A stretch of DNA of 64,000 bases from Flavobacterium sp. ACN6. GTDB taxonomy: Bacteria > Bacteroidota > Bacteroidia > Flavobacteriales > Flavobacteriaceae. Made by a program: the position numbers and the translations under genes. Within the stretch, counting starts at the first letter, position 1; every line of letters starts with the position of its first letter. The notes beneath the pieces were generated by a model. That model had not been told where the DNA came from and did no database searches. It was given only the letters and a program-made list of their open reading frames with translations. The stretch lies in NCBI RefSeq assembly GCF_002304005.1, contig NZ_MRCQ01000005.1:284013-348012 (forward strand), given 5' to 3'. Of the stretch, positions 36,587 to 46,346 are shown in pieces.

Positions 36587-37348
36587 ATGAAAATTATTTC
36601 TTATAATGTAAACGGAATTCGTGCTGCGATAAACAAAGGTTTTATCGAGTGGCTGCAACAAGCAAATCCTGATGTGATCTGCCTTCAGGAAATAAAAGCT
36701 ACACAGGATCAGATTCCGGTTGATGATATAACGGCAGCTGGCTATCCTTTTCAATACTACTATCCTGCAACAAAAAAAGGATACAGCGGCGTAGCAATTT
36801 TGTCTAAAACAAAACCTAATAATATTGTTTTTGGAACTGGAATTCACCATATGGATTTTGAAGGACGAAATCTTCGTGCCGATTTTGACGATGTTTCTGT
36901 AATGAGTTTATACCTTCCATCTGGAACAAACATTGAAAGACTGGATCATAAATTTATGTTTATGGATGATTTTCAGACGTACGTTAATGAATTAAAACTT
37001 ACGATTCCAAACCTGATTATCTGCGGAGATTATAATATCTGCCACGAAGCAATTGATATTCACGATCCTGTTCGTAATAAAACAGTTTCTGGATTTCTTC
37101 CTGCAGAACGCGCGTGGTTAGATGGTTTTATGAAATCTGGTTTTATAGATAGTTTCCGTCATTTCAATAAAGATCCGCATCATTATTCTTGGTGGAGTTA
37201 TCGTGCAGGCGCAAGAGGGAATAACAAAGGCTGGCGTATCGATTATAATTTAGTGAGCGATTCATTGGAAAGCAGATTAAAAAGAGCCGTTATACTTCCA
37301 GACGCTGTGCATTCAGATCATTGTCCGGTTTTAGTCGAAATTGACTAA
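36587..37348 (+). CDS. xth: Exodeoxyribonuclease III
   Basis: 253 residues from ATG 36587 (MKIISYNVNGIRAAINKGF); a longer frame uses TTG at 36563. It belongs to the AP-endonuclease/exonuclease III family: VICLQEIKATQDQIP (metal-binding Glu), GYSGVAILSK, ICGDYNICHEAIDIHDP, GWRIDYNLVS and HSDHCPVLVEI (catalytic Asp-His). It repairs abasic sites and processes 3' ends in DNA. It is transcribed away from the olsF-like gene. Confidence 0.95.
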   Translation: MKIISYNVNGIRAAINKGFIEWLQQANPDVICLQEIKATQDQIPVDDITAAGYPFQYYYPATKKGYSGVAILSKTKPNNIVFGTGIHHMDFEGRNLRADFDDVSVMSLYLPSGTNIERLDHKFMFMDDFQTYVNELKLTIPNLIICGDYNICHEAIDIHDPVRNKTVSGFLPAERAWLDGFMKSGFIDSFRHFNKDPHHYSWWSYRAGARGNNKGWRIDYNLVSDSLESRLKRAVILPDAVHSDHCPVLVEID

Positions 37349-37457
37349 AGTTTGGTATTGTTCTTGTTGAAAAGATTTAAGTTTTAAAATTGATATTGGC
37401 ATTAAATTTTGAAATTTAAAATTATAAACGCCCCGAAATAAAAACCAATTAAGAAAG

Positions 37458-38402
37458 ATGATTAAAAAAGCCTCCATCGGATTGCTAGTATTAGCCTTGT
37501 CCACAACGTCATGTGTTTCGAAGAAAATTTACAATGATTTAGAAACAAAGTATTCAGATTTAAAAAAAGAAAACCGATCTATTGCCGATGAAAATGAAAG
37601 TTTGAAGACAGCAAAAAATCAGTTAGAACTCGATCGTGATAAACTGACTAAGGATTTGGCCAGTACAAAAGACGATTTGGCTAAACAAAAAGCCGATCTT
37701 GCTGCAGAGCAGAAAAAATATAAAGTATTACAAGATTCATACAATGCTCTAGAGAAAAACAGCAATGATGCTTTAGAGAAAAACATGGCTAAAAACCGTG
37801 AATTGCTGGCGCAATTAGAAGCAAAAGGTAAAGCTCTTGCAGAGGAACAAGCTCGTTTAGATAAAACAGCAAGTCGCTTAAACGAACTTGAAGCTATGAT
37901 TGCGGCAAAAGAAGAAGCAATGCGTAAATTAAAAGAAACTTTATCGAAAGCCTTAAACGGATTTGAAGGTAAAGGTTTAACAGTAGAACAGAAAAATGGA
38001 AAAGTATATGTTTCTATGGAAAACAAATTACTTTTTAATTCAGGAAGCTGGGCTGTTGGAACAGAAGGTAGAAAAGCAGTTGTAGAACTTGGAAAAGTTT
38101 TAGGAGATAATCCAGATCTTTCGGTTCTTATCGAAGGTCATACAGATGATGATCCGTATGCAGGTTCAGGGCCAATTGCGAACAACTGGGATTTGTCTAC
38201 TAAAAGAGCTACTGCAATTGTAAATATTTTGAGCGAAAATGCCAAAATCAACAAACAAAAATTAACAGCAGCGGGAAGAAGCGAATTTTCTCCATTAGCA
38301 AGCAATGCTACTGCAGAAGGAAAAGCGAAAAACCGTAGAATCGAAATCATCTTAACGCCAAGATTAGATGAAATCGCTGAAATGCTTAATAGTATTAATT
38401 AA
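37458..38402 (+). CDS. OmpA/Pal-like peptidoglycan-binding lipoprotein
   Basis: 314 residues with lipobox LSTTSC (signal MIKKASIGLLVLALSTTSCV). Residues ~30-165 are a long Lys/Glu/Ala coiled coil (KKENRSIADENESLK; KALAEEQARLDKTASRLNEL). The C-terminal domain is OmpA-like: LLFNSGSWAVGTEG, VLIEGHTDDDPYAGSG, NWDLSTKRATAIV and KAKNRRIEIILTP. It anchors to the outer membrane and peptidoglycan. It is followed by a terminator at 38442-38476. Confidence 0.93.
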   Translation: MIKKASIGLLVLALSTTSCVSKKIYNDLETKYSDLKKENRSIADENESLKTAKNQLELDRDKLTKDLASTKDDLAKQKADLAAEQKKYKVLQDSYNALEKNSNDALEKNMAKNRELLAQLEAKGKALAEEQARLDKTASRLNELEAMIAAKEEAMRKLKETLSKALNGFEGKGLTVEQKNGKVYVSMENKLLFNSGSWAVGTEGRKAVVELGKVLGDNPDLSVLIEGHTDDDPYAGSGPIANNWDLSTKRATAIVNILSENAKINKQKLTAAGRSEFSPLASNATAEGKAKNRRIEIILTPRLDEIAEMLNSIN

Positions 38403-38441
38403 AGGTTCTAAGGTTCTGAGGAACTAAGATGCTAAGATTTT

Positions 38442-38476
38442 AAAAGGGTTCAAAGTTTTACTTTGGACCCTTTTTT
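38442..38476 (+). terminator. Rho-independent terminator
   Basis: AAAAGGGTTCAAAG (38442-38455) pairs with CTTTGGACCCTTTT (38461-38474, one G-U), then T-run. Confidence 0.85.
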
Positions 38477-38707
38477 CTTCCTGCAAGGTTTTTAAAATCT
38501 TGTAGGTTTGATTCGGCTTATTTAGATTTAAAAGTTATACCAACAAGGTTTTGAAAACTTTGCAGGAACGCCTGCTAATAAACTTAGCGTCTTAGAAACT
38601 CAGTCCCTCAAAAAAATCTTGTACTTTTTTTAACCTTTGCCACATTTCGATTTGAATAATCCCTTTGTACCTTTGTTTCTTTGCAACTTTGAACCTTTAA
38701 GAAAAAA
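38477..38707. repeat. Spacer with dispersed TTGCAGG and CTTAGAA words
   Basis: The 305-base gap 38403-38707 holds, besides the terminator, an inverted pair around CTGCAAGGTTTTTAAAA (38481) and AAGGTTTTGAAAACTTTGCA (38545-38564), and words such as CTTAGCGTCTTAGAAACTCAG. TACCTTTG at 38668-38675 is a possible -7 box for the next gene. No gene seen. Confidence 0.5.
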
Positions 38708-39745
38708 ATGAAATACACAACATTACCCAACACCGACATAAAAGTTAGTAAAATATGCCTTGGAACGATGACTTTCGGGCAGCAAAATACAGAAGAAGAA
38801 GGGCACGCTCAAATGGATTATGCTCTTGAAAGGGGAGTGAATTTTTTTGATACCGCAGAAATGTATTCCGTTCCTGCGAGTGAGGCTACATACGGAAGTA
38901 CAGAAAAAATTATTGGAACCTGGTTTAAAAAATCAGGAAATAGAGATAAAGTAATTTTAGCATCAAAAATTGCGGGTCCAAACGCGAATTTTGGATACAT
39001 GCGTGAGAAGGTGGATTTTTCGCCTGCGAGTATAAAATATGCGGTTGAAAACAGCTTAAAAAGACTTCAGACAGATTATATAGATTTGTATCAAATGCAC
39101 TGGCCGGAAAGAAAAACGAATAATTTCGGACAGCGTGCTTTTCACGGACACGATGATGTTTGGGAAGATAATTTTAGAGAAATCCTTGAAACGTTTGGCG
39201 GATTAATCAAAGAAGGTAAAATCAAACATATTGGAGTTTCAAATGAAAATGCTTGGGGAATGATGCGTCTTTTGGAAGAAAGCAAATACAACAATCTGCC
39301 AAGAATCAAAACCGTTCAAAATCCGTATTCTTTGTTGAATCGTTTGTTTGAAGTAAATTCTGCCGAAGTTTCGAAATATGAAAATATTGGTTTGTTAGGA
39401 TATTCACCTTTAGCATTTGGAGTTCTTACAGGTAAATTCTTAACGGGTGAAAGTCATCCAAAAGCGAGAGTTAATCTTTTTCCGCAATATACACGTTACA
39501 AAAGCGAACAATGTACGCAAGCAACAAAATTGTATCAGGACATCGCTAAAAAACATGGTTTAACGTTAACCGAATTGGCAATGGGATTTGTACTGCAGCA
39601 GCCATTCTTAACAAGTTCAATTATTGGAGCTACCACTTTAGAACAATTAAAAGAAAATATCGATACAATTGATGTCGTTCTTTCTAAAGAAATCCTTGCA
39701 GAAATTGATGCTGTTCAAGCAATTATTCCTGATCCGGCGCCGTAA
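38708..39745 (+). CDS. Aldo/keto reductase, Tas-like
   Basis: 345 residues. The barrel signature has FFDTAEMYSVPASEATYGST (catalytic Asp and Tyr), VILASKIAG (Lys) and LYQMHWPER (His). NADPH-binding segments near the end include GATTLEQLKENID. The insertion around GAKKSGNRDK-like residues and PERKTNNFGQ points to the Tas/YeaE-type subgroup. It probably reduces small aldehydes or ketones; substrate unknown. It is flanked by terminators. Confidence 0.9.
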   Translation: MKYTTLPNTDIKVSKICLGTMTFGQQNTEEEGHAQMDYALERGVNFFDTAEMYSVPASEATYGSTEKIIGTWFKKSGNRDKVILASKIAGPNANFGYMREKVDFSPASIKYAVENSLKRLQTDYIDLYQMHWPERKTNNFGQRAFHGHDDVWEDNFREILETFGGLIKEGKIKHIGVSNENAWGMMRLLEESKYNNLPRIKTVQNPYSLLNRLFEVNSAEVSKYENIGLLGYSPLAFGVLTGKFLTGESHPKARVNLFPQYTRYKSEQCTQATKLYQDIAKKHGLTLTELAMGFVLQQPFLTSSIIGATTLEQLKENIDTIDVVLSKEILAEIDAVQAIIPDPAP

Positions 39746-39787
39746 TTGAGGGCAGGCTTTCTAGAAGATCAAGTCAGAAGGCAGGAT

Positions 39788-39825
39788 AAAAAATTCCCGA
39801 TGCACTTTGTATCGGGAATTTTTTT
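39788..39825. terminator. Bidirectional terminator
   Basis: AAAAAATTCCCGAT (39788-39801) pairs with ATCGGGAATTTTTT (39811-39824). It lies between the convergent aldo/keto reductase and MuiA-family genes. Confidence 0.9.
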
Positions 39826-39837
39826 AAGTACTGGAAT

Positions 39838-41481
39838 TTATAAATTTAAGCTCTGATCTTTAGGAAATCTGACTTTATAACTCATTCTGATTTTCTTGGT
39901 TTCACTTGGTTTTAGGTCAAATTGCCAAGTTAATATTCCTGTTTCTGTGTTCACCTTTGCGCTGTCGCTTTGCAATAGTTCAACCTCTATTTCTTTATTC
40001 GTGCTTAAAGGATATTGATCTTTCAATAACAATTCGACAATCTCTTTTTTATTGTTTCGGACAATTATGTCATATGTAAAAACTTGTTCTTTTTTTGAGG
40101 AGAAAAACTTAGTTCCTGATTTATCAGCAACTTTTTCGCGTTTAATAGAAACTTTTTTATCGCGACCCATGCTTAAATTGAGAGTGTCGCTTGTTTGATT
40201 TGGCTCTATAAAAGTTTTACCAACATACATACCTTCAAAAATAATATTGGCCTCGCCTCTTAGTAAATTGTATTTGCTGTAATCTGCAATTTCTGCTAAA
40301 AGGAAAGCTTCGTTTTCTGCTTTTGGTACAGCATAATATTTATAAGTTGCCGGGAGTTTTATTTCTTTTAGTGAAACACTGTGTATTTTTCCATTTGATA
40401 ATATGTCATAAGGAATATCAATATCAAAAGAAACAATAAGCTGGTTTTCCTCAACAGTTGTGTAATTTGAAATAGATGATTCGGTCATAACTGGAGATGG
40501 AACAGGTGTTGCTTTTTCGACAACCTCATCATTAGTTTTTCTCATTGCTGCAGATGAACTTTGTAACTGATTCATCCGGTTTTTTTGATTATAACCAAGG
40601 TTTGTTGGTACATAGTTTCTCAAAAACCATGAACTAAGCATTGGCGCTTGATTGTTTTGGTTGGGCAGTCCACTTGATAGCGTAAGTTTAACTTTTTTCC
40701 AGTCGATACCCGTATTCTGAATAACCTGAGCTTTGTACATCATATTTATTGATGATGATACTCCATCACTTCGTAAATCGTAAAAAGGCACCCAGGCGGC
40801 ATCATTAGTTAAGTATGAAATATCCAAGGGAACTACACCCGCGGTAGTATTCATAATCTGAATAATTAATTTACCAGATGATGTCTTTTCTTCCTTTCCT
40901 TCATTTATTTGTAGTTTGTTTTGAAGTTTATATAGCAGCTCATTTAATTTTTGCTCTTTTTCGTTAAGGTTGTTAATGTTATTGGCAATCTCGATTTGTT
41001 TATTTTTATAATAATCAACCATTTTTATTAATTCGGTTACATTTAAACCTGAGTTTACGCCTGAAATTTGTTGGTTTTTGTCTAAAAGCTCAATCGTTTT
41101 GGTTTCAGAATTAATTATATTTTGAACTTTCAGAATTTCTTTTTGAACCAAAGAAATGCTGTCCCTTACGCGTTTCAACTCTGGAGATCTTGTGTCAGAT
41201 TCGTATTCTGATATGTAATTATTCGTAAACTGTACAGATAATACTGTAACATTTGATGGTGCACCAATCTGTATAGAACTTTCGTTTAGTGATGCTGCGA
41301 CATTTTTTATCACAATTTCAGTTGTTCCTGCTGGTAAGGTTACTGCTGCGGTCTGCGAAATTTCGGCGGCATTAAAGTATACTGTTGCTGATTTTACTTT
41401 AGCTGTTGTAAAAATTGGTTTTTGAGCTAATGCAAAAACACAAAATAGCAATAAAACAGATGTAGCTTCTTTTTTTTTCAT
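39838..41481 (-). CDS. MuiA/DUF4139 family exported protein
   Basis: 547 residues with signal peptide MKKKEATSVLLLFCVFALAQ. The N-terminal DUF4140 part (AKVKSATVYFNAAEISQTAA, IVIKNVAASLNESSIQIG) is followed by a coiled coil (residues ~100-220), then the DUF4139 beta domain starting near VPLDISYLTNDAAWVPFYDLR and ending PSETKKIRMSYKVRFPKD. The family is named after a Streptomyces mucoidy inhibitor; the mechanism is unknown. A Ser/Ala/Pro-rich linker lies near residue 320. Confidence 0.85.
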   Translation of the reverse strand: MKKKEATSVLLLFCVFALAQKPIFTTAKVKSATVYFNAAEISQTAAVTLPAGTTEIVIKNVAASLNESSIQIGAPSNVTVLSVQFTNNYISEYESDTRSPELKRVRDSISLVQKEILKVQNIINSETKTIELLDKNQQISGVNSGLNVTELIKMVDYYKNKQIEIANNINNLNEKEQKLNELLYKLQNKLQINEGKEEKTSSGKLIIQIMNTTAGVVPLDISYLTNDAAWVPFYDLRSDGVSSSINMMYKAQVIQNTGIDWKKVKLTLSSGLPNQNNQAPMLSSWFLRNYVPTNLGYNQKNRMNQLQSSSAAMRKTNDEVVEKATPVPSPVMTESSISNYTTVEENQLIVSFDIDIPYDILSNGKIHSVSLKEIKLPATYKYYAVPKAENEAFLLAEIADYSKYNLLRGEANIIFEGMYVGKTFIEPNQTSDTLNLSMGRDKKVSIKREKVADKSGTKFFSSKKEQVFTYDIIVRNNKKEIVELLLKDQYPLSTNKEIEVELLQSDSAKVNTETGILTWQFDLKPSETKKIRMSYKVRFPKDQSLNL

Positions 41482-41583
41482 GATTAATTATTTTTTTTGC
41501 AAGATATAGATTACAAATATCAATAATTTTAGATGGATTATGACATGTTTGAGACAAAGATTTCACTTGTTACGGAATATTTT

Positions 41584-41625
41584 AAAAAAAGCGCTGTATA
41601 ACTCTAGATATACAGCGCTTTTTTT
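41584..41625 (-). terminator. Rho-independent terminator
   Basis: 17-bp arms, AAAAAAAGCGCTGTATA (41584-41600) and TATACAGCGCTTTTTTT (41609-41625), downstream of the GT51 gene. Confidence 0.9.
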
Positions 41626-41641
41626 ATGGGAATAAAAACGA

Positions 41642-43609
41642 TTACAAATCAAATTCCTCTTCAATAGACAATAACGAATCATTTTTAATCGCAGTAGAAT
41701 CTGGAACTTTAATTTTAATTAAAGATCGGGCGTTTCCTGAAATATAAACCGGCAATAAACCAATCGTATCCTCAGGAACCAAAAGACCGCGGCGGAACAT
41801 TAGGTTCTTTAGGAATTTCTGATTTTTAATAGCATAATCTTTGAGATTGCCTTGGTCATTAAACTGATACATGAATTTTCTTGGTTTCGGAATAATCGTT
41901 GCCAAGTACAAACATTCGTCAACGTTTAAAGCCGAAGGACTTTTTTGGAAATAAAAATGACTCGCTTCACCAATTCCGTATACATTTGGTCCCCATTCGA
42001 TAATATTGAAATAAACCTCTAGCATTCTTTCTTTGCTTACAATTCGGTTATTTTCTAAAATGTAAACCAATAAAATTTCTTCAAGCTTTCGCGAAAGCGT
42101 TTTTTCACGAGTCAAAAAGACATTCTTTATCAATTGCATACTGATTGTGCTGGCACCGCGAGAGAATTTTCTGGTTCTGATGTTTTTTAGAATCGATTGT
42201 TTGAAAGCTTCATTAATAAAGCCGCGATGTGAAAAGAATGACGGATCTTCTGTTGTTAAAACAGATTTTCTTAAGTAAGGGGAAATCTGGTCTAAAGGCG
42301 TATAATTCGGATTTGCATTTCCGACCAAAACAGGGCGCTGCAATACATTTTGAATAATCGCGCGGTATACAAATTCGCTATTTAATTTATTTAAATCGGC
42401 TTCGCCGTATTTGGTAATTCTTAAATCTTCCTTATTGAGTTTGCTGTCGAAAACAAGTGTATTAGGTTTGTTTTTGTTGAACTTGAAATCCAGTTTATAA
42501 TTGAAATTTCCAGTTGCCTGCATTCCTTGAAAATGAGTAAATAAACCGTCTGGAAGCGAAACGATAAAATCCTGAGCTTTCATTTTCGGAATATCCATTT
42601 TTAAAGTATAAACCGTATCTTTTTCAGTATCATAAGAAATGTAAGGACGTACTTTAATTTTATTTAACTGCATTGTTGAAGTGCTGTCGATAGAAATAAA
42701 ACTATCTCCCAATAAAAAGCGGTAATCAAAACGCGCATTTTTTATAACCACATCTTTACTCGCAATTTTTGGATGGTTGATTTTAAGATTCGCGATAGAA
42801 GTATAGCCGTCAATATGCAGTTCACTGCCGCTTTTATCAATGTTTTGAACATTTAATCGAATCGAATCAAAACTTGCTTTTAAGTTATAACGCTGGTCCA
42901 GATAAGGAACGCGGATTGCGCCAGTGTCTAAATTGAAAAATCGGATATCGGCTTTTTTATTTCTTGGATCTGCAAAACCTTTTATGTTCCAGCGCTGGTC
43001 AAAATCTTTTGCCTGTACATGCAGGTTGGTTTCTAGTTGTTTGTTGTTTAAAACTAATTTATTTACATCGACAGAAGTTTGTTTTCCGTTATCATCGATT
43101 TTGAATTTGAAGTTTTTCAAATCCATATCAGTTGGAACTAAATTCAAGAGTTTGGAAATGATTCTATAAGCAAAAGTACCATACTTACGTTTTTCGTTTG
43201 ACTCTGATTCTTCTCGATCTCTCTTCAAGAAAGCATCAAAATTTCGTTTTTTGCCTTTTTTGACCAATTGAATGTAACCATTATCAATTTTTAAAGTACC
43301 GACTTGAACATCGCCTATCAATAAACTGCTTAAACTTATGCTGGTTTCTACGTTTTTAATTTTGCATAATGTGTCCGCATTTATCGGTGCCAAAACCACA
43401 TCTGTCAAATGTATAGTAGACAAGCCATCAAACGAAGCCGATTTTACAGAAAAATTACTGTTATATTCAACAGCCATTTTATGGGTTACTTTTGCAATTG
43501 CCTGCTTTAAAAGTGAATTTCGGAAATAATACAATCCGATGCAAAGCAAAACCAATACTACGGCTAGTATTTTTAATGCTTTGTATATTTTTTGTTTTGG
43601 AAAATTCAT
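41642..43609 (-). CDS. Peptidoglycan glycosyltransferase (GT51) with an AsmA-like N-terminal region
   Basis: About 655 residues from ATG 43609 (MNFPKQKIYKALKILAV); a start at 43633 would overlap radA. An N-terminal membrane helix (residues ~12-30) is followed by ~350 beta-rich residues resembling AsmA/DUF3971 lipid-transport proteins. The C-terminal GT51 domain has EDPSFFSHRGF (catalytic Glu), RGASTISMQLIKNVFL, RKLEEILLVYILE and YFNIIEWGPNVYGIGEAS. There is no transpeptidase domain, so it is a monofunctional transglycosylase that polymerises lipid II. The AsmA-like fusion is unusual. Confidence 0.85.
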   Translation of the reverse strand: MNFPKQKIYKALKILAVVLVLLCIGLYYFRNSLLKQAIAKVTHKMAVEYNSNFSVKSASFDGLSTIHLTDVVLAPINADTLCKIKNVETSISLSSLLIGDVQVGTLKIDNGYIQLVKKGKKRNFDAFLKRDREESESNEKRKYGTFAYRIISKLLNLVPTDMDLKNFKFKIDDNGKQTSVDVNKLVLNNKQLETNLHVQAKDFDQRWNIKGFADPRNKKADIRFFNLDTGAIRVPYLDQRYNLKASFDSIRLNVQNIDKSGSELHIDGYTSIANLKINHPKIASKDVVIKNARFDYRFLLGDSFISIDSTSTMQLNKIKVRPYISYDTEKDTVYTLKMDIPKMKAQDFIVSLPDGLFTHFQGMQATGNFNYKLDFKFNKNKPNTLVFDSKLNKEDLRITKYGEADLNKLNSEFVYRAIIQNVLQRPVLVGNANPNYTPLDQISPYLRKSVLTTEDPSFFSHRGFINEAFKQSILKNIRTRKFSRGASTISMQLIKNVFLTREKTLSRKLEEILLVYILENNRIVSKERMLEVYFNIIEWGPNVYGIGEASHFYFQKSPSALNVDECLYLATIIPKPRKFMYQFNDQGNLKDYAIKNQKFLKNLMFRRGLLVPEDTIGLLPVYISGNARSLIKIKVPDSTAIKNDSLLSIEEEFDL

Positions 43610-43629
43610 AGTGGTATTTTTATCAGAAA

Positions 43630-44991
43630 TCAACCAAAAAGAATGCTGGCGACATCTTCTATTTTTGCTACAAGTTCAATTTTAATTCCCGTGTTTTTTA
43701 AAGCAATTTTATTGTATTTAGAAACAAAGATAGTATCAAAACCTAGTTTTTCGGCTTCCTGAATGCGTTGGTCTACACGATTTACAGGACGAATTTCGCC
43801 AGAAAGCCCAACTTCCCCGGCAAAGCAGAAACCTTTTCCAACAGGAATATCTTCATTAGATGAAAGAATGGCGGCTACAACTGCCAAATCAATTGCTGGA
43901 TCATCAACAGAAATTCCTCCGGTAACGTTTAAGAAAACGTCTTTTGCTCCTAAACGAAATCCTGCTCTTTTTTCTAAAACAGCCAAAATCATATTTAGTC
44001 TTTTAGCATTATAGCCAGTTGTGCTTCGTTGTGGTGTTCCGTAAACTGCAGTACTTACCAACGATTGTATTTCGATCATTAACGGACGCATACCTTCAAG
44101 AGTTGTGGCAATTGCGGTTCCAGATAACTCCTCGTCTTTATGGGAGATCAAAATTTCAGAGGGATTGCTGACTTCTCGCAAACCACTTCCGAGCATTTCG
44201 TAGATTCCAAGTTCTGATGTAGAACCGAACCGATTTTTTAAAGAACGTAAAATTCTATAAATATGATTTCGATCGCCTTCAAACTGAAGAACCGTATCTA
44301 CCATATGCTCCAAAATTTTGGGACCAGCAATGTTTCCATCCTTAGTAATGTGACCAATTAAGATTACAGGAATATTACTTTCTTTGGCAAATTTGATAAG
44401 TTCGGCAGTTGTTTCTCTAATTTGAGAAATACTTCCGGCTGTCGATTCGATATAGTCGGTATGCAGAGTCTGAATCGAGTCAATGATGACGACTTCAGGT
44501 TGAATGGTTTCAATCTGTTTGAAAATATTCTGCGTCTTAGTTTCCGTCAAAATATAGCAGTTGTCGCTATTTGGTGTTATTCTTTCGGCGCGCATTTTTA
44601 TCTGTTTCTGACTTTCTTCTCCAGAAACGTATAATGTTTTATAAGGTAATTTTAGAGAAACCTGAAGCAAAAGCGTACTTTTTCCTATTCCAGGTTCTCC
44701 TCCTAAAAGTGTCAAAGATCCAGGGACAAGACCGCCGCCCAAAACGCGATTTAATTCGCCGTCAGTTGTATCCATGCGAACTTCCTGAGCAGAATCAATT
44801 TCGTTTATTTTTAAAGGTCTTGGCGCTTTGCCGGCTGGAGTAGATTCACTCTTCCAAGCCACTTTTTCCTGTTTTTGAATAATTTCTTCGGCAATCGTAT
44901 TCCATTCTTTGCAGGCATTGCATTGTCCCTGCCATTTGGAATATTGCGTTCCGCAGTTTTGACAAAAAAAGGAAGTTTTAACTTTTGACAT
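43630..44991 (-). CDS. radA: DNA repair protein RadA
   Basis: 453 residues: N-terminal C4 zinc finger (FFCQNCGTQYSKWQGQCNAC), the ATPase with Walker A LGGEPGIGKSTLLLQ, the RadA motif KNRFGS, and a C-terminal Lon-like domain (GISVDDPAIDLAVVAAILSS, FAGEVGLSGEIRPV). It processes recombination intermediates. It starts 3 bases after the esterase-like stop and ends 20 bases before the GT51 start, so all three may be one operon. Confidence 0.97.
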   Translation of the reverse strand: MSKVKTSFFCQNCGTQYSKWQGQCNACKEWNTIAEEIIQKQEKVAWKSESTPAGKAPRPLKINEIDSAQEVRMDTTDGELNRVLGGGLVPGSLTLLGGEPGIGKSTLLLQVSLKLPYKTLYVSGEESQKQIKMRAERITPNSDNCYILTETKTQNIFKQIETIQPEVVIIDSIQTLHTDYIESTAGSISQIRETTAELIKFAKESNIPVILIGHITKDGNIAGPKILEHMVDTVLQFEGDRNHIYRILRSLKNRFGSTSELGIYEMLGSGLREVSNPSEILISHKDEELSGTAIATTLEGMRPLMIEIQSLVSTAVYGTPQRSTTGYNAKRLNMILAVLEKRAGFRLGAKDVFLNVTGGISVDDPAIDLAVVAAILSSNEDIPVGKGFCFAGEVGLSGEIRPVNRVDQRIQEAEKLGFDTIFVSKYNKIALKNTGIKIELVAKIEDVASILFG

Positions 44992-44994
44992 TAT

Positions 44995-46146
44995 TTACTT
45001 TTTTTTCGAAAGTGTATTCATTTCGTCGATTTTCTCATACATCAAATCTTTGTTCAAATCTCCAATCGGCTCCATTTGCGAAGCGTTTTGGTATTTTTTT
45101 GAAGCATGTTTAGGATCGCCTTGTTTTTCATACATTAATCCTAGTTCATATTCTCCCAGCATAGCTTTTGGATAATTTACATTTCCTATTTCGGCCATTT
45201 TGCCTAACTCGCTGTAAGCATTATTTCTTAAAATAATATTTTCTATAACTTTAAAATCACTCATACGAACTGGAATTTGTACTCCCAGAACTTTTGACAT
45301 TTCACTGTATTTGTTTTCCAAATATTCGGCATAACCAGATTGAAGAACGGCAATTTTATTGTTGTACTCGGCAGAATTTATTGGTCTGTAAACCTCAAAA
45401 ATCTGATAAAGTGCACTTGGAATAGAATGCAGTACTTCTGTATAATGTGTTGTGCCTTTAAATAATTCGTATTTGTAATTTACTAACGGATTATTTGCAA
45501 TTTTAATATTGCTGTCTAATTTTTCTATTGGTTCTTTTATTTTTTTAATATCGCCTTCGGAAGCAGATAAATAATAGAAAATAGGCTCTTTAATTTTGGC
45601 AAATTTTTCCGGAATACGAACTTCCATTTTTGGCGCTAATTCTGGACTCAAACAGATATAAGCATTGAAAATTGGATTTTCTTTGTATAAATAAAAATTG
45701 GCAAAACTTGCTGTTAAATCATGTCCGGCAATAATCCTGAAAGGAGAAGTGCGGTATTTTTTTTCAATGTACGGAATTAATTCTGCTCCAATAAATTCAA
45801 AAAACTGCGCTCCTTTTTCAAAAGGAAGTCCGTTATTCTGGTCGATTGTTGTGTCGTCAAAACGTTCACCGTCTTTGTTTTGGTGAATTCCGATAATAAT
45901 CATTTCTGGAATATCATCCCAATAAGAACCATAACTTACCGCTCCAGAAAAAGGATCAAATAAGTAATCTCCATCTAATAAATAAAGAACAGGATATTTT
46001 TTGTCTTTGTTTGCCTCGTAAGAAGCAGGAAGTCCAATCGTAATTCTACGTTCTTCTCCCAGTTTTTCCGATTTAATATTATCAAACGTTTTTTGGGCAA
46101 AAGACGAGATTGAAATTAAAATCGCTAGTAGGTAAACTTTCTTCAT
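44995..46146 (-). CDS. Exported esterase-like alpha/beta protein lacking the catalytic Ser
   Basis: About 383 residues from ATG 46146 (signal MKKVYLLAILISISSFAQ); a start at 46158 adds four residues. The fold resembles esterase D/enterochelin-esterase proteins: KYPVLYLLDGDYLF and MIIIGIHQNKDGERFDDTT. The nucleophile elbow, usually GHSxGG, reads IAGHDLTAS, with Asp 143 encoded by GAT (complement of 45718-45720). It should therefore not act as a standard serine hydrolase; a C-terminal TPR-like helix pair (ELGLMYEKQGDPKHASKKYQ) suggests a binding role. It immediately precedes radA. Confidence 0.8.
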   Translation of the reverse strand: MKKVYLLAILISISSFAQKTFDNIKSEKLGEERRITIGLPASYEANKDKKYPVLYLLDGDYLFDPFSGAVSYGSYWDDIPEMIIIGIHQNKDGERFDDTTIDQNNGLPFEKGAQFFEFIGAELIPYIEKKYRTSPFRIIAGHDLTASFANFYLYKENPIFNAYICLSPELAPKMEVRIPEKFAKIKEPIFYYLSASEGDIKKIKEPIEKLDSNIKIANNPLVNYKYELFKGTTHYTEVLHSIPSALYQIFEVYRPINSAEYNNKIAVLQSGYAEYLENKYSEMSKVLGVQIPVRMSDFKVIENIILRNNAYSELGKMAEIGNVNYPKAMLGEYELGLMYEKQGDPKHASKKYQNASQMEPIGDLNKDLMYEKIDEMNTLSKKK

Positions 46147-46346
46147 GATTTGTGGCATTTCAGTGAATTAAAAAGTATTAAAAATAGTGTAGCAATATAC
46201 TATTTTATTTGCTTCTTTGTTAAGCAGGTTTAAATTTGAAGCACAGTGTTTTAGAGTCAAAATCATTTCTGATTGAGACAAAAGAGGAGTTTTTTGTGCA
46301 AAATAACTTTTGACAAATAAGGGAAATTCTAAGAAAAAAGAAAAGA

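Noticed and set aside
37619..38026. A 135-codon frame on the minus strand
   Set aside because: It is the complement of the coiled-coil part of the OmpA/Pal-like lipoprotein.
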